From contig QQUA01000016.1 of NCBI GenBank assembly GCA_008501825.1, forward strand, positions 124,001 through 188,000: 64,000 nucleotides of DNA, written 5' to 3'. Below are positions 41,365 through 51,027 of this stretch, in pieces. Positions within the stretch are counted from its first letter, which is position 1. Each line of letters begins with the position of its first letter. The translations under genes were made by a program, and so were the position numbers. Source of the DNA: Planctomycetota bacterium (GTDB lineage Bacteria; Planctomycetota; UBA1135). The notes beneath the pieces are model-generated. The model saw only the letters and a program-made list of their open reading frames with translations, ran no database searches and was not told the DNA's origin.

Positions 41365-41472
41365 GCCATCCGGTTTATTACAGGATTTCGGAACGGGAAG
41401 AGTGGGGTTTGGGCGCTCGCTCGAAGAACGTGGCGGCCGACTCTATGTTAAATCACCCGATACAGGCCCAAA

Positions 41473-42840
41473 CTACGGCTTTGTGCCAGTTTCATGGATT
41501 TGCAACGCGCCGTCGAAAACGTAGAACTCCAGAAACAGCGGCAAGCTCAAGCCGGATTCGGCTAACGAAAAGTTTTGCTTCCAAGAACCGCTTTGCAGTC
41601 GCAGTTGATCGCGACGAACTTCCATCTGCAAATCTTGCCAGGCCCCGAAACCACCGGCTTGACCATCTCCCTGCAGAGGCTCTACCAGCAAAGCGCCATC
41701 CTCCAAATAGGCACTGAGCAAGCCTCGCTTGTGCATACGCAAACGAACTTGTCGGCCGTCCGCACAGCGCAAATGCAAACCGCCTTCAGCCACTCCGGTG
41801 CGTCCCAAGCGAAATCGAAATTGAAGCCGGGTTCCTTCCTGCAGCGTCGCCGGCCACCAACAAGCGACCTGATCGTGGGCGGCGGCAACCAATAAAGCCT
41901 TGCCGTCGCTGTCTGGAGGCTCGATTTCCCGGCCGCGGCGGTGAATCAAAGCCCGTAACCGAGATCCATTTTGCAAAAGTTCCCGGGAAGCCATGTTCGC
42001 TGCCGGAATCCAAGGCTCCGGATTCTCGGGATGTCGAAGCAAGGCTTGTTCCGCCACCCAGCGACGACATTCCAACAGCCCTTCGGCAGGAAGTCCCTCG
42101 GCAAAAGCCTGCCACTGAGGATGTTGATTGGCCCGCTGCTCCAACTGCCGCAGCCAATCCTGCCAGGCGGGATGGGAGGGATAAGCGTCGACTTCAACTT
42201 CTTCCTGCAGTCCTTCGGAAGCCAGCAACTCAGCGAATCCTTCTTGAAACCAAAGTGGACTGGCTCGCAAGGCTGGAGCGTCCAAGCTCCAAAGGTGGAC
42301 CGCTTCGTGGCGCAAGGTTTCGCGCAAGCTTCGGGGCGGTTGCGAAGTTTGCACCAATAAGGCGTCGAGTCGTGGCAAGGGAATCACCGCCAACCTTCGA
42401 TCCGGAAAGGTCCGGGGCACGGCGGGATCTCCGGACAACTCCATTTGCCGATAAAAGCGGCGGGCTGCGGCGGCATCGGCCACCACCACCAGGCGCAAGG
42501 ATTCCGGGTTATCCTGCCGCGGCCAAAGTCGCCGGTAACTGTCCGCCCGGCGCCATAGTTGTTGCATTTCCTCGGCCAGCCACGGTCTCCAAGCGCTGCA
42601 AGCTTCCGGCAGGTGCAATTCCACCGGCAGTTCAGGAGTCGCCTCCGGATTCGGAGCATGGCAGGCGAAAGCCGCGACCATCCCCCACAAACCGAAGACC
42701 CAAGTGCAGGAAAACCCTAACCTGCTCAACCGCCGGCGAGACCGGCCGCTGCCATGTCCACTTCCCGCCCCTTTCCCGATCCCTTGCAAGGTTTCCTGTT
42801 CGATATGGACGGAACCTTGGTCGACAGTGAAGCGTTGCAT
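41473..42840 (-). CDS. Secreted/lipoprotein HExxH metallopeptidase-like protein
   Basis: RHEAVHLWSLDAPALRASPLWFQEGFAELLA; true start probably downstream of 42754. Confidence 0.55.
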   Translation of the reverse strand: MQRFTVDQGSVHIEQETLQGIGKGAGSGHGSGRSRRRLSRLGFSCTWVFGLWGMVAAFACHAPNPEATPELPVELHLPEACSAWRPWLAEEMQQLWRRADSYRRLWPRQDNPESLRLVVVADAAAARRFYRQMELSGDPAVPRTFPDRRLAVIPLPRLDALLVQTSQPPRSLRETLRHEAVHLWSLDAPALRASPLWFQEGFAELLASEGLQEEVEVDAYPSHPAWQDWLRQLEQRANQHPQWQAFAEGLPAEGLLECRRWVAEQALLRHPENPEPWIPAANMASRELLQNGSRLRALIHRRGREIEPPDSDGKALLVAAAHDQVACWWPATLQEGTRLQFRFRLGRTGVAEGGLHLRCADGRQVRLRMHKRGLLSAYLEDGALLVEPLQGDGQAGGFGAWQDLQMEVRRDQLRLQSGSWKQNFSLAESGLSLPLFLEFYVFDGALQIHETGTKP

Positions 42841-43458
42841 TTTGAAAGCACCAACCGAATCTTAGCGGAATTCGGAGCGAACTTGTCGGAAGCCGAGTTT
42901 CAACCTTACATCGGCATGGCCGAGGAACCTTTTTGGCAGGATTTGATCCGCCGCTTCGCTCTGCCCTTGCCGGCTTTGGAATTGGCGCAACGGCGCACCG
43001 AGGCTTTGGCCGTCAGAATGCAATCGCTTTCGCTGCCGCCGCTTCCAGGAGTATTGCCCTTGTTGCAACGGATTCAAGCCGCCGGCCTGCCTTGCGGGGT
43101 GGCTTCTTCCTCGCCTCGAGCAATGATCGAACAAACTCTGGAGTGCGCCGGTTTGACGTCCTTTTTCCAGGGCTGGTGGTCGGGACATGAAGACGTGGTT
43201 CACGGCAAGCCGGCGCCGGACCTTTATCGCAAAGCGGCGGCAGCCTTGAAGTTGAAAGCCGATCGATGCGTGGCGGTGGAAGATTCGGCCACCGGATTGG
43301 CATCGGCCAAAGCCGCCGGTTTGTTCACCGTAGCCATTCCCTGCCCGAGCCATCCCGATCCCAAGCTGCACGGCGCCGACCGTCTTTTGCATTCCTGCCA
43401 AGAACTGCTGGAAGCGGTGCAGGATCAGCTCAGCCGCGATTCTCCGAAACCCCTTTGA
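42754..43458 (+). CDS. HAD-superfamily phosphatase (beta-phosphoglucomutase-like)
   Basis: GFLFDMDGTLVDSEALHFES; CVAVEDSATGLASAKAAGL. Confidence 0.9.
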   Translation: MSTSRPFPDPLQGFLFDMDGTLVDSEALHFESTNRILAEFGANLSEAEFQPYIGMAEEPFWQDLIRRFALPLPALELAQRRTEALAVRMQSLSLPPLPGVLPLLQRIQAAGLPCGVASSSPRAMIEQTLECAGLTSFFQGWWSGHEDVVHGKPAPDLYRKAAAALKLKADRCVAVEDSATGLASAKAAGLFTVAIPCPSHPDPKLHGADRLLHSCQELLEAVQDQLSRDSPKPL

Positions 43459-45898
43459 AGCGGGCGCCAAAGGCCACTTCAAGGACGTCGTGGAAATGGC
43501 CTGCGTACACAAATTGCAATCCCTGAGTCCAGGCAGGATCCAGAATCCTGACGTCGCGTTCGTTTTCCACCGGCAAAATGATTTGCTTGATGCCGCGACG
43601 TTTGGCGGTCAGCACTTTCTCTCGTACTCCGCCGATAGGCAAAACCTGGCCGGTCAAAGTAATTTCCCCGGTCATTCCCAAGCGCGCTTTCAACTTGGTT
43701 CCGGTCAAGCGGGAAAGCATGGCGCAGGCGATAGTGATGCCGGCACTGGGCCCGTCTTTGGGTACCGCTCCGGCAGGAAAGTGAATGTGCAAATCGCTCT
43801 TGGCGAAATCTTCTTCGGTCAAACCAAGCCGTTCCGCCTGAGTGCGGAGGAAGCCGTGGGCGATACGACAAGATTCGGTCATCACGTCGCCGAGGCTGCC
43901 GGTGAAATGCACCCGTCCATTCCCGGAATGGCGTGCGCATTCGATTTCCAGCAGATCGCCGCCGTAACTGGTGTAGGCCAGCCCCAAAGCCACCCCGACT
44001 TCCGGTCGCAGGCGAATGCGGTCGTCCAAAAAGCGCGGCGGCCCCAGGTATTTTTCCAGCAAATCGGCCTTCACTTCCGGCTTCGGCCGCTTGCCCCGGG
44101 CGATTTCCAAGGTGCGCTTCCGGCACACCGAGGCCAGGGATTTCTCCAAGCCGCGAACGCCCGCCTCCCGGGTGTAAGCCGAGACTACGTGACGCAAGCT
44201 GGCCACCGGTAACTTCAAGCGGCTGGATGCCAAACCATGGCGTTGCATTTGTCGCGGCAATAAATGACGCCGGGCGATTTGAACTTTTTCGGCGGTCACG
44301 TAGCCGGGCAGTTCAATCACTTCCATGCGATCGCGCAACGGCCCCGGAATGGTGTGCAGGACGTTGGCGGTGGCCAGGAACATGACCTTGGAAAGATCGA
44401 AGGGCACGTCCATATAAAGATCCAGGAAGGTGTGGTTTTGTTCCGGATCCAGGACTTCCAACAAAGCGCTGGCCGGATCGCCGCGGAAGTCTTTGCCGAC
44501 CTTGTCGATTTCATCCAGCACGATGACCGGATTGTTGGTGCCGGCCCGGCGCAACATTTGCAAAATGCGCCCGGGCAAAGCCCCGATGTAGGTACGGCGA
44601 TGCCCCTTGATTTCGGCTTCGTCGCGCATGCCGCCCAAACTCATGCGCTCGAAACTGCGGCCGGTGGCTTCGGCGATGGCCATGCCCAAAGAAGTCTTGC
44701 CGACGCCGGGAGGTCCGGAGAAACACAAAATCGGCCCGGTGTGTTCCGGTCGAATTTTGCGCACGCCGAGAAACTCCAAGATCCGTTCCTTGGCTTCCTG
44801 CAAGCCGTAATGATCCCGATCGAGGATCTTTTCGGCTTGATCAACGTCGATCCGATCCTCGCTCGACTTGCACCAAGGCAATTCGGTCAACCATTCCAAA
44901 TAATTCCGAACTCCGGGATATTCCGGGGAAATCGGCGGAATGGTGGACAAGCGCTCCACTTCCTCCCGCACCTTGGCTTCCACTTCCTCCGGATATTCCT
45001 GCTCTTGCAAACGTTGCAAAAACATCTCCCGGTCCCGTTCTTGGGGTTCCATTTCTTCCCCCAATTCGCGCCGGATGATCTTGATTTGTTCGCGCAGGAA
45101 ATATTCCTTTTGCTGCTGCTCGACCTTTTCCCGGATTTCAGTTTGAATGCGATCGCCGAGTTCCAGCGTGACCAATTCCCGGGTCAGGCTTTCATCCACC
45201 CAGTGCAGGCGTTCGCGAACGTCGAGCATCTCTAAAACCGACTGCTTTTCCTCGACTTGCCGAATCAAATACGCAGCCACGAAATCGGCCAAGTTGCCGG
45301 CCGGTTCCATGTTGATTGCCGCCAATGAAAAACCCTCGCCGAGGTTGGGTTGGTGGGAGGCGATTTTCTGGGACAGGGAAAGCACGTTGCGGGCCAAGGC
45401 TTCGGTTTCCGGCCCAGCAGGGTAGATGTCCTCCGGATAAGTCACCTTGGCCACCGGCACCGGCCGCAAGCGCACGAAGCGCTTGATCTCAAAGCGTCGA
45501 ACGCCGCGGCAAAGATAGTTGCTGTTGCCGTCGGGCAGGCGAATGCGTTTCAACACTTCCGCCACCACCCCCATCGCGGCGAAATCCTTGGACCTCAATT
45601 TGCCGTTTTTCGGTTCCCCAGGCCGGTACAGCAAACCGACGTAGCGGCCCTGGGCCAAGGCTTTTTCCATAACTTCGGCCTCATCTCGGGCTTCCGCCAG
45701 GACCGGCATGATCAGGCCTGGAAAGGGAACCGCCGCCGACAGCGGAAATACCACCAGGATCGGCGGAGGCGGCGCCCCTTTGGGCACCGGCAAGCCTTGG
45801 GAAAAGGCTTCGGAAAGAAAGCCGACTTCCGTTTCCGGATGGGTGACCTCTTCCGTCTCCGGAATCTCCGGGTCCTCAAATTGGTGATCGTTCATCAT
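43430..45898 (-). CDS. lon: ATP-dependent protease La
   Basis: FSGPPGVGKTSLGMAIAEATGR; DGPSAGITIACAML; TGEITLTGQVLPIGGVREK. Confidence 0.97.
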   Translation of the reverse strand: MMNDHQFEDPEIPETEEVTHPETEVGFLSEAFSQGLPVPKGAPPPPILVVFPLSAAVPFPGLIMPVLAEARDEAEVMEKALAQGRYVGLLYRPGEPKNGKLRSKDFAAMGVVAEVLKRIRLPDGNSNYLCRGVRRFEIKRFVRLRPVPVAKVTYPEDIYPAGPETEALARNVLSLSQKIASHQPNLGEGFSLAAINMEPAGNLADFVAAYLIRQVEEKQSVLEMLDVRERLHWVDESLTRELVTLELGDRIQTEIREKVEQQQKEYFLREQIKIIRRELGEEMEPQERDREMFLQRLQEQEYPEEVEAKVREEVERLSTIPPISPEYPGVRNYLEWLTELPWCKSSEDRIDVDQAEKILDRDHYGLQEAKERILEFLGVRKIRPEHTGPILCFSGPPGVGKTSLGMAIAEATGRSFERMSLGGMRDEAEIKGHRRTYIGALPGRILQMLRRAGTNNPVIVLDEIDKVGKDFRGDPASALLEVLDPEQNHTFLDLYMDVPFDLSKVMFLATANVLHTIPGPLRDRMEVIELPGYVTAEKVQIARRHLLPRQMQRHGLASSRLKLPVASLRHVVSAYTREAGVRGLEKSLASVCRKRTLEIARGKRPKPEVKADLLEKYLGPPRFLDDRIRLRPEVGVALGLAYTSYGGDLLEIECARHSGNGRVHFTGSLGDVMTESCRIAHGFLRTQAERLGLTEEDFAKSDLHIHFPAGAVPKDGPSAGITIACAMLSRLTGTKLKARLGMTGEITLTGQVLPIGGVREKVLTAKRRGIKQIILPVENERDVRILDPAWTQGLQFVYAGHFHDVLEVAFGARFKGVSENRG

Positions 45899-47454
45899 GA
45901 ATCCACAGCCGATTCGCCGGGAGGTTCGCCGGCAGGCTCGGCAAGCGTCTGCAATACCGAATCCCCCTCACTTTTGCCGATGATGGCGGCTCCGCACGAA
46001 TCGGACCAAATGTTAACGGCGGTGCGCATCATATCCAGGGGGCGATCGATGGCCAGCAACAGGGCGGCGCCCTCGATCGGCAAACCCAGGCCCTGGAGGA
46101 TGGCCAGCATCATGACCAAACCGGCGGAAGGAATGCCGGCCGCTCCAATGGAAGCCAACAGAGCGGTCATGACGACGAAAAGTTGATCGGCGACCGACAG
46201 GTCGAAACCGCCGACCGAAGCGTAGTACTGGGACAGGAAAATCACCCCCACGCACTCGTACAAGGCGGTCCCGTCCATATTGATGGTGGCGCCGAGCGGC
46301 AAAGTGAAGGAAGTGATTTTGTTGCTGACCTTGCCCCGTTTTTCCACCGTCTCCATGGTCACCGGCAGGGTCACGGCCGAAGACGAGGTGGAAAAGGCGG
46401 TCATCAGCGCCGGAACCATGGCTCGGAACCAAGCCAAGGGGGAAATGCCGCCGACGATGCGCAAATAAAGCGGCAAGACCACCACCGAATGAATCAGCAA
46501 GGCCGACGCCACCACCAACATGTAGAACAGCAACGGCCGGAACACGTCGAAGCCGGTTTCGCCGACCACCTTGGCCACCAGAACGAACACGCCATAGGGA
46601 ATGGTTTTCAACACGAAACCGGCCAGGCCCATCATGATTTCGAAGGCCGATTCGAATAGCCCGCGCATGCGGCTGCGGTGGGGTTCCTTGGACCGCCCGA
46701 TAAAGAAGCCGAACAACAAGCTAAACAAAATGATTTGCAGCATGTTGCCGTTGTCGGACAAAGCTCCGAACACGTTGCTTGGAATCATCCTCTGCAGGAT
46801 GTCCAGGAAGGATCGGCCTTCCCCCGGGCGGAAGTCTTCCGGAACCGGCAATCCCAATTCAGCGCCGACGCCCGGTTGCAACAAATTGACGATCATCAGG
46901 CCGACCAAGGCGGCCATGAAAGAAGTGCTGATGTAATAACCGAGCGTCTTCGCCCCCAGGCGTCCGAACTCGCGGCCGCCGGCGATGCCTGCGACGCCGG
47001 TAGTGATGCTGGTCAAGATCAGCGGCACGATCAACATCCGCAGCAGGCGCATGAAGATGTCGGCGCCTGCGGCAAACGGCGCCAACCACCGGGCTCGGGC
47101 GCATTCCGGATCCAATTCCAGGATGACCGAAAGTTCCTGATTGCCCTCCAGCACCAACCGAATGCGCTGCTTGTTGGAATGTCCTCGCAACCAGCTTTCA
47201 AAGGCCTCTCCGCCGTCTTGCAAGGGCGCCAAATCTCCCTCGTCGGCGCTGGCGTCGAGGATCCGCATGCCCGGCTTCAGGCCGGCCTTATCGCCGGGGC
47301 CACCAGCTTCCACGGCGCTGATTTCCAAGGCTTGGCCGGCCTCTCCAACCACCTGGAACCCGCCCAATACGCTGGCTTCGGTCCAAAATTGCAGGGCGAC
47401 CCCGGCCAACACGCCCAAGGCCATGCCGAGCAAAATGCGCCAATGGATGCTCAT
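45895..47454 (-). CDS. Dicarboxylate/amino acid:cation symporter with PDZ-like insertion
   Basis: DAACS motifs (TSSSAVTLPVTMETVEKRGKVSNKITSFTLPLGATINMDGTALYE); AVEAGGPGDKAGLKPGMRILDA insertion after TM1; start refined. Confidence 0.85.
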   Translation of the reverse strand: MSIHWRILLGMALGVLAGVALQFWTEASVLGGFQVVGEAGQALEISAVEAGGPGDKAGLKPGMRILDASADEGDLAPLQDGGEAFESWLRGHSNKQRIRLVLEGNQELSVILELDPECARARWLAPFAAGADIFMRLLRMLIVPLILTSITTGVAGIAGGREFGRLGAKTLGYYISTSFMAALVGLMIVNLLQPGVGAELGLPVPEDFRPGEGRSFLDILQRMIPSNVFGALSDNGNMLQIILFSLLFGFFIGRSKEPHRSRMRGLFESAFEIMMGLAGFVLKTIPYGVFVLVAKVVGETGFDVFRPLLFYMLVVASALLIHSVVVLPLYLRIVGGISPLAWFRAMVPALMTAFSTSSSAVTLPVTMETVEKRGKVSNKITSFTLPLGATINMDGTALYECVGVIFLSQYYASVGGFDLSVADQLFVVMTALLASIGAAGIPSAGLVMMLAILQGLGLPIEGAALLLAIDRPLDMMRTAVNIWSDSCGAAIIGKSEGDSVLQTLAEPAGEPPGESAVDS

Positions 47455-47479
47455 GGCCTCAGGATACGGGCGCTGGCCC

Positions 47480-50299
47480 CTAGCGTCGGGCTTCTTCGCC
47501 GCCTTCGCCGGGCTCCGGGGAAAGCTGTCCGGAGCTGGCCCGGCGCCGATTTTGGTACGCCGCCATCGCCTGACGGGCCTTTTGTTGCCAGGCCTCACTC
47601 TCTTCCTGCCGGTCCAAACGCTGGCAAAGGGTGCTCAATCGCTCCATGGCGTGAACCGGCATCGGATGCTCCAAGCCAACTCCGAGGCGGAAGACTTGCA
47701 ACGACTCCAAAAACAGGGGTTCCGCCGCGGTCAAGTTGCCCGAGGCCGCCAAACCACAAGCCCTCCAGTACAAACACTCCCCCAGGCTGAGACTGCCGGG
47801 GACCTCGGTTCGCCGATAGATTTCCAGCGCTTTCAAAAACCAAGGATCCGCTTCTTGAACACGGCCGCGCCGGAGCAAAGTCATGGCCAAGCCCTGATAG
47901 CCGGGAGCGAGTTCGGCGTGCTCTTCGCCCAATTGAGCTTGCAACAACTCCAGGCTGGATCGAAACCGATCTTCCGCTTGATCCAGACGATTTTGATGAA
48001 GGTCCAATTTGGCCAGTTCGCCGAGTACGGTGCCGCGGTAACGCTGCTCTCTGGCTCCCTCGCCGGTGAAATCTTTTAAGCAGGCATCCAAAACTTCCCG
48101 GGCGGCTTCGAAATCGCGCATGACCGAAAGAACGCTGCCGCGAATCAAGCGAGCTTCCAAGGTGTAGCCGTGATTCTTGCCCAAACGATTTTGCAACAGG
48201 GCTTGGGCTTGTTCGGCCAAGCGAAGCGAGCGTTCGAATTCCGCTTGCAAGCGAACCACCCGGGCTTGTTGCAACAGAACTCGCCCGGCTTTGGGATGGT
48301 TTTCTCCATAGGCCACCACCGTCACTTCATAAGCTTTTTGCAAGGTAGCTTCGGCTTGAGGCAAACGACCGCTGCGATAAAGGATTTGACCGTGAGCGGC
48401 CAAACCGTCGGCGAAAGCCGGGCTTTGCCTTTCGCCGGCCAGTTGAAAACCGCGCCGGGCTTGTTCGATGACCGCCGTGGCTTCCTGTAAATTACCTTGA
48501 GCGGCGATTAGGGAAGCTTTCCAACTTAAAGCCAAAGCCCGTTGCCAATCGGCAGGATCCGGCAGGCTTTGAAGGGCGGCTTCATACAAGATGGCGGCTT
48601 GGTCATAACGAAGGTGTCGCTGTTGCCAACGGCCGAGAAACAAACGGGCTTCCGCCAAATCGGGATGGTTTTCGCGCAAGTGAAGGCGGCGAAGATCGAC
48701 GGTTTGTTGCAACAAGGTGCCGGCTTCCGGTTCCAAGCCGAGGTTTAGATAGGCTTTGCCCAGTTTGAACAACAAATCGGCGCCTAAAATTGGATCGGTT
48801 TGCACCGTTCGTTGAGCAAAGGCAATGGCTTCCTTGGGATCGGCAACGGCGGGAACTTCCGCCGCCAAGGGATCGGGCACCAAGAAAGCTTCCAATAGCA
48901 AATCCGCCAACTCGCCGCCCTTTCGAGCTTCGGCGGCGGCCAGTTGGCTTTGCCGGCGTTCTTCTTTTTGCGAGCGGCTCAAGGCCTGATACGTGGTATC
49001 CAGTTGCTTGAATTGGCTTTGAATGTGACGGTTCTTGCCGCTGACCACCCAAGCAAACACGCTGGGAGCCACGACCACCAACAAAAAAGCCAAGGCCAGC
49101 GCCAAGGCCACTGCCGGCCGCCTTTTAGCCCAAAGCACCGACCGGCGCCAAACCGGCGGACGTTTGCCTTCAATCGGCAAGCCTTGCAACCACAAGGCGC
49201 AATCCCGGGCCAAAGCTTCGGCGCTGGCATAGCGGTGGGAAACTTCCGGAGCCATGGCCAACATGCACACCGTTTCCACTTCCCAAGAAATCTCCGGGCA
49301 TAAAGTTTTTAATGCCGGCGCTCGGCCTTCCAAAATTTGGCGCCGCAAGCCTTCGCCGTTTTCCGAACCGAAAGGAGCTTGGAGGCAAAGCATTTCAAAC
49401 AAGCTGACGCCGAGGGAATAGACGTCGGTGCGGGCGTCCACTCTTTTGCCGAGCAATTGTTCCGGCGACATATAAGGCAAGGAGCCGGGTTGGCTTCCGC
49501 TGCGGGTAATTTCGCCGGTGCTTTCACTGGCGGCCAAGCCGAAGTCGATCAGCAACACCCGCCCTTGAGGACTTAACAATAAGTTGGAAGGCTTGACGTC
49601 CCGGTGCACGATGCCGCGACGATGGGCGTGTTCCAAGGCTTCCGCCACCTCTTGCACCCAGCGCAAGCAAAGCTGAGTCCAGGAAGTTTGCCAAACCGTC
49701 CCGGTGACGTCGGCGGGGTCACCGCCTTTGGCCTGCCAGGCACGCTGCATGGCCGCCGCCAAGTCAGAACCCTGTCCCATTCCCTTGCCGTTTTTCTTCG
49801 CTTCCTGAAGCACTTCGGCCAAGGTGCAGCCGGGCAAATACTCCATGGCGAAGTAAGGCAAAGCCTCGCTTTCTCCGACGGCGAAGATGCTGGCGATTCC
49901 GGGATGTTGAAAGCGGGAAACGGCTTCGATTTCGCGGCGGAATCGGGCCCGGGCGCCGGGGAAAAACAATTGATCGGGGCGAATCACCTTGACCGCCACC
50001 AATCGATCCAGGCTTTGCTGTCGGGCCAGATACACCATGCCCATGCCACCGCCGCCAAGCGCTTTTAAAAGTTGAAAATCGCCCAAGGCCTCGGGTACCG
50101 GCGGCGTCTCCCCTTCCAGGAATCCGGCTTCCAATAAGCACGCTAATCTGTTCTTTAAGGCCTGAGCCATTTCCGCCGGTTGCTCGGCGAAGAAATTCTG
50201 TAAAGCTTCCGCCCCTTGTTCCAATAAGGTTTCCACCGCTTGCCCCAACAACAGATCTTGTTGGGAGTCGGAGGGCGAGGTGGAAGGAACGGGATTCAA
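47480..50299 (-). CDS. Ser/Thr protein kinase with C-terminal TPRs
   Basis: GGGGMGMVYLARQ, VHRDVKPSNLLLSPQG, PYMSPEQLLGKR; TM; TPRs. Confidence 0.9.
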   Translation of the reverse strand: MNPVPSTSPSDSQQDLLLGQAVETLLEQGAEALQNFFAEQPAEMAQALKNRLACLLEAGFLEGETPPVPEALGDFQLLKALGGGGMGMVYLARQQSLDRLVAVKVIRPDQLFFPGARARFRREIEAVSRFQHPGIASIFAVGESEALPYFAMEYLPGCTLAEVLQEAKKNGKGMGQGSDLAAAMQRAWQAKGGDPADVTGTVWQTSWTQLCLRWVQEVAEALEHAHRRGIVHRDVKPSNLLLSPQGRVLLIDFGLAASESTGEITRSGSQPGSLPYMSPEQLLGKRVDARTDVYSLGVSLFEMLCLQAPFGSENGEGLRRQILEGRAPALKTLCPEISWEVETVCMLAMAPEVSHRYASAEALARDCALWLQGLPIEGKRPPVWRRSVLWAKRRPAVALALALAFLLVVVAPSVFAWVVSGKNRHIQSQFKQLDTTYQALSRSQKEERRQSQLAAAEARKGGELADLLLEAFLVPDPLAAEVPAVADPKEAIAFAQRTVQTDPILGADLLFKLGKAYLNLGLEPEAGTLLQQTVDLRRLHLRENHPDLAEARLFLGRWQQRHLRYDQAAILYEAALQSLPDPADWQRALALSWKASLIAAQGNLQEATAVIEQARRGFQLAGERQSPAFADGLAAHGQILYRSGRLPQAEATLQKAYEVTVVAYGENHPKAGRVLLQQARVVRLQAEFERSLRLAEQAQALLQNRLGKNHGYTLEARLIRGSVLSVMRDFEAAREVLDACLKDFTGEGAREQRYRGTVLGELAKLDLHQNRLDQAEDRFRSSLELLQAQLGEEHAELAPGYQGLAMTLLRRGRVQEADPWFLKALEIYRRTEVPGSLSLGECLYWRACGLAASGNLTAAEPLFLESLQVFRLGVGLEHPMPVHAMERLSTLCQRLDRQEESEAWQQKARQAMAAYQNRRRASSGQLSPEPGEGGEEARR

Positions 50300-50309
50300 G
50301 GTTGCCTTT

Positions 50310-50939
50310 TCAGGGAGCCAGGGCTTCTAAATGGCGGGCGCAGGCGGCAATGGCTCGTTTCATGCGAACCGAAACCGTGGAAGGATCGATGGCCAGCCGC
50401 TCGGCGGTTTCGACTCCGGTCAAGCCTTCGAACAAGCGGCAAAGAAGGACCTGGCGTTCTCCTTCCGGCAGCTTTTGCAAACAAGCTCGGATTTGCTGCT
50501 CCATTTCTTGCAAGCGAGCCGGCCTGGAAACGCCACTTTGACTTTGCACCAGGGCGTGGCGAATGGCTTGCTGCGGCGGCGCCAACTCGCCATCGGTGGC
50601 CAAGGCAGAAAAAGGAATCGGCCGGCGGCGGTTTTTTCTCGCCGCATGCAACAGCTTGTTGCGCAAGATGCCGGCCATCCAACGCTGCAAGGAACCGGGC
50701 CCACGATATTCGAATCGATCCAGGTGGCAGGCGATTTCGCTCCACAGTTCCTGCAGAAGGTCTTCCGGATCCACCGCCGCCTGCAACGAGGCGTCCATGT
50801 GAAAGTGGAGCCAGACCCGGAGCCGGCACTCGATGCGGGCCATGAGTTCGCCCCAAGCCGCTTGCGATTCAGCAGCGATTCGATCTAAAAGCCTGCGAGT
50901 TTGCGCGGCTTCGGCGGCCCGGGCAGGTTCACCTTGCAA
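50310..50939 (-). CDS. ECF-type sigma factor
   Basis: DPEDLLQELWSEI; LPEGERQVLLCRLFEGLTGVETAERLAIDPSTVSVRMKRAI. Confidence 0.85.
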   Translation of the reverse strand: MQGEPARAAEAAQTRRLLDRIAAESQAAWGELMARIECRLRVWLHFHMDASLQAAVDPEDLLQELWSEIACHLDRFEYRGPGSLQRWMAGILRNKLLHAARKNRRRPIPFSALATDGELAPPQQAIRHALVQSQSGVSRPARLQEMEQQIRACLQKLPEGERQVLLCRLFEGLTGVETAERLAIDPSTVSVRMKRAIAACARHLEALAP

Positions 50940-50968
50940 AACAGTTTAAGGATACTGCAAAAAGAAAT

Positions 50969-50998
50969 GGGCCGGAGGAGATCGCTCTCTCCCGGCCC
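50969..50998 (-). terminator. Intrinsic terminator
   Basis: Minus strand GGGCCGG...CCGGCCC stem followed by ATTTCTTTTT, downstream of the 51028-52209 gene. Confidence 0.65.
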
Positions 50999-51027
50999 GT
51001 GGCTGACCACTAGTTGGCTGCTAAGGG

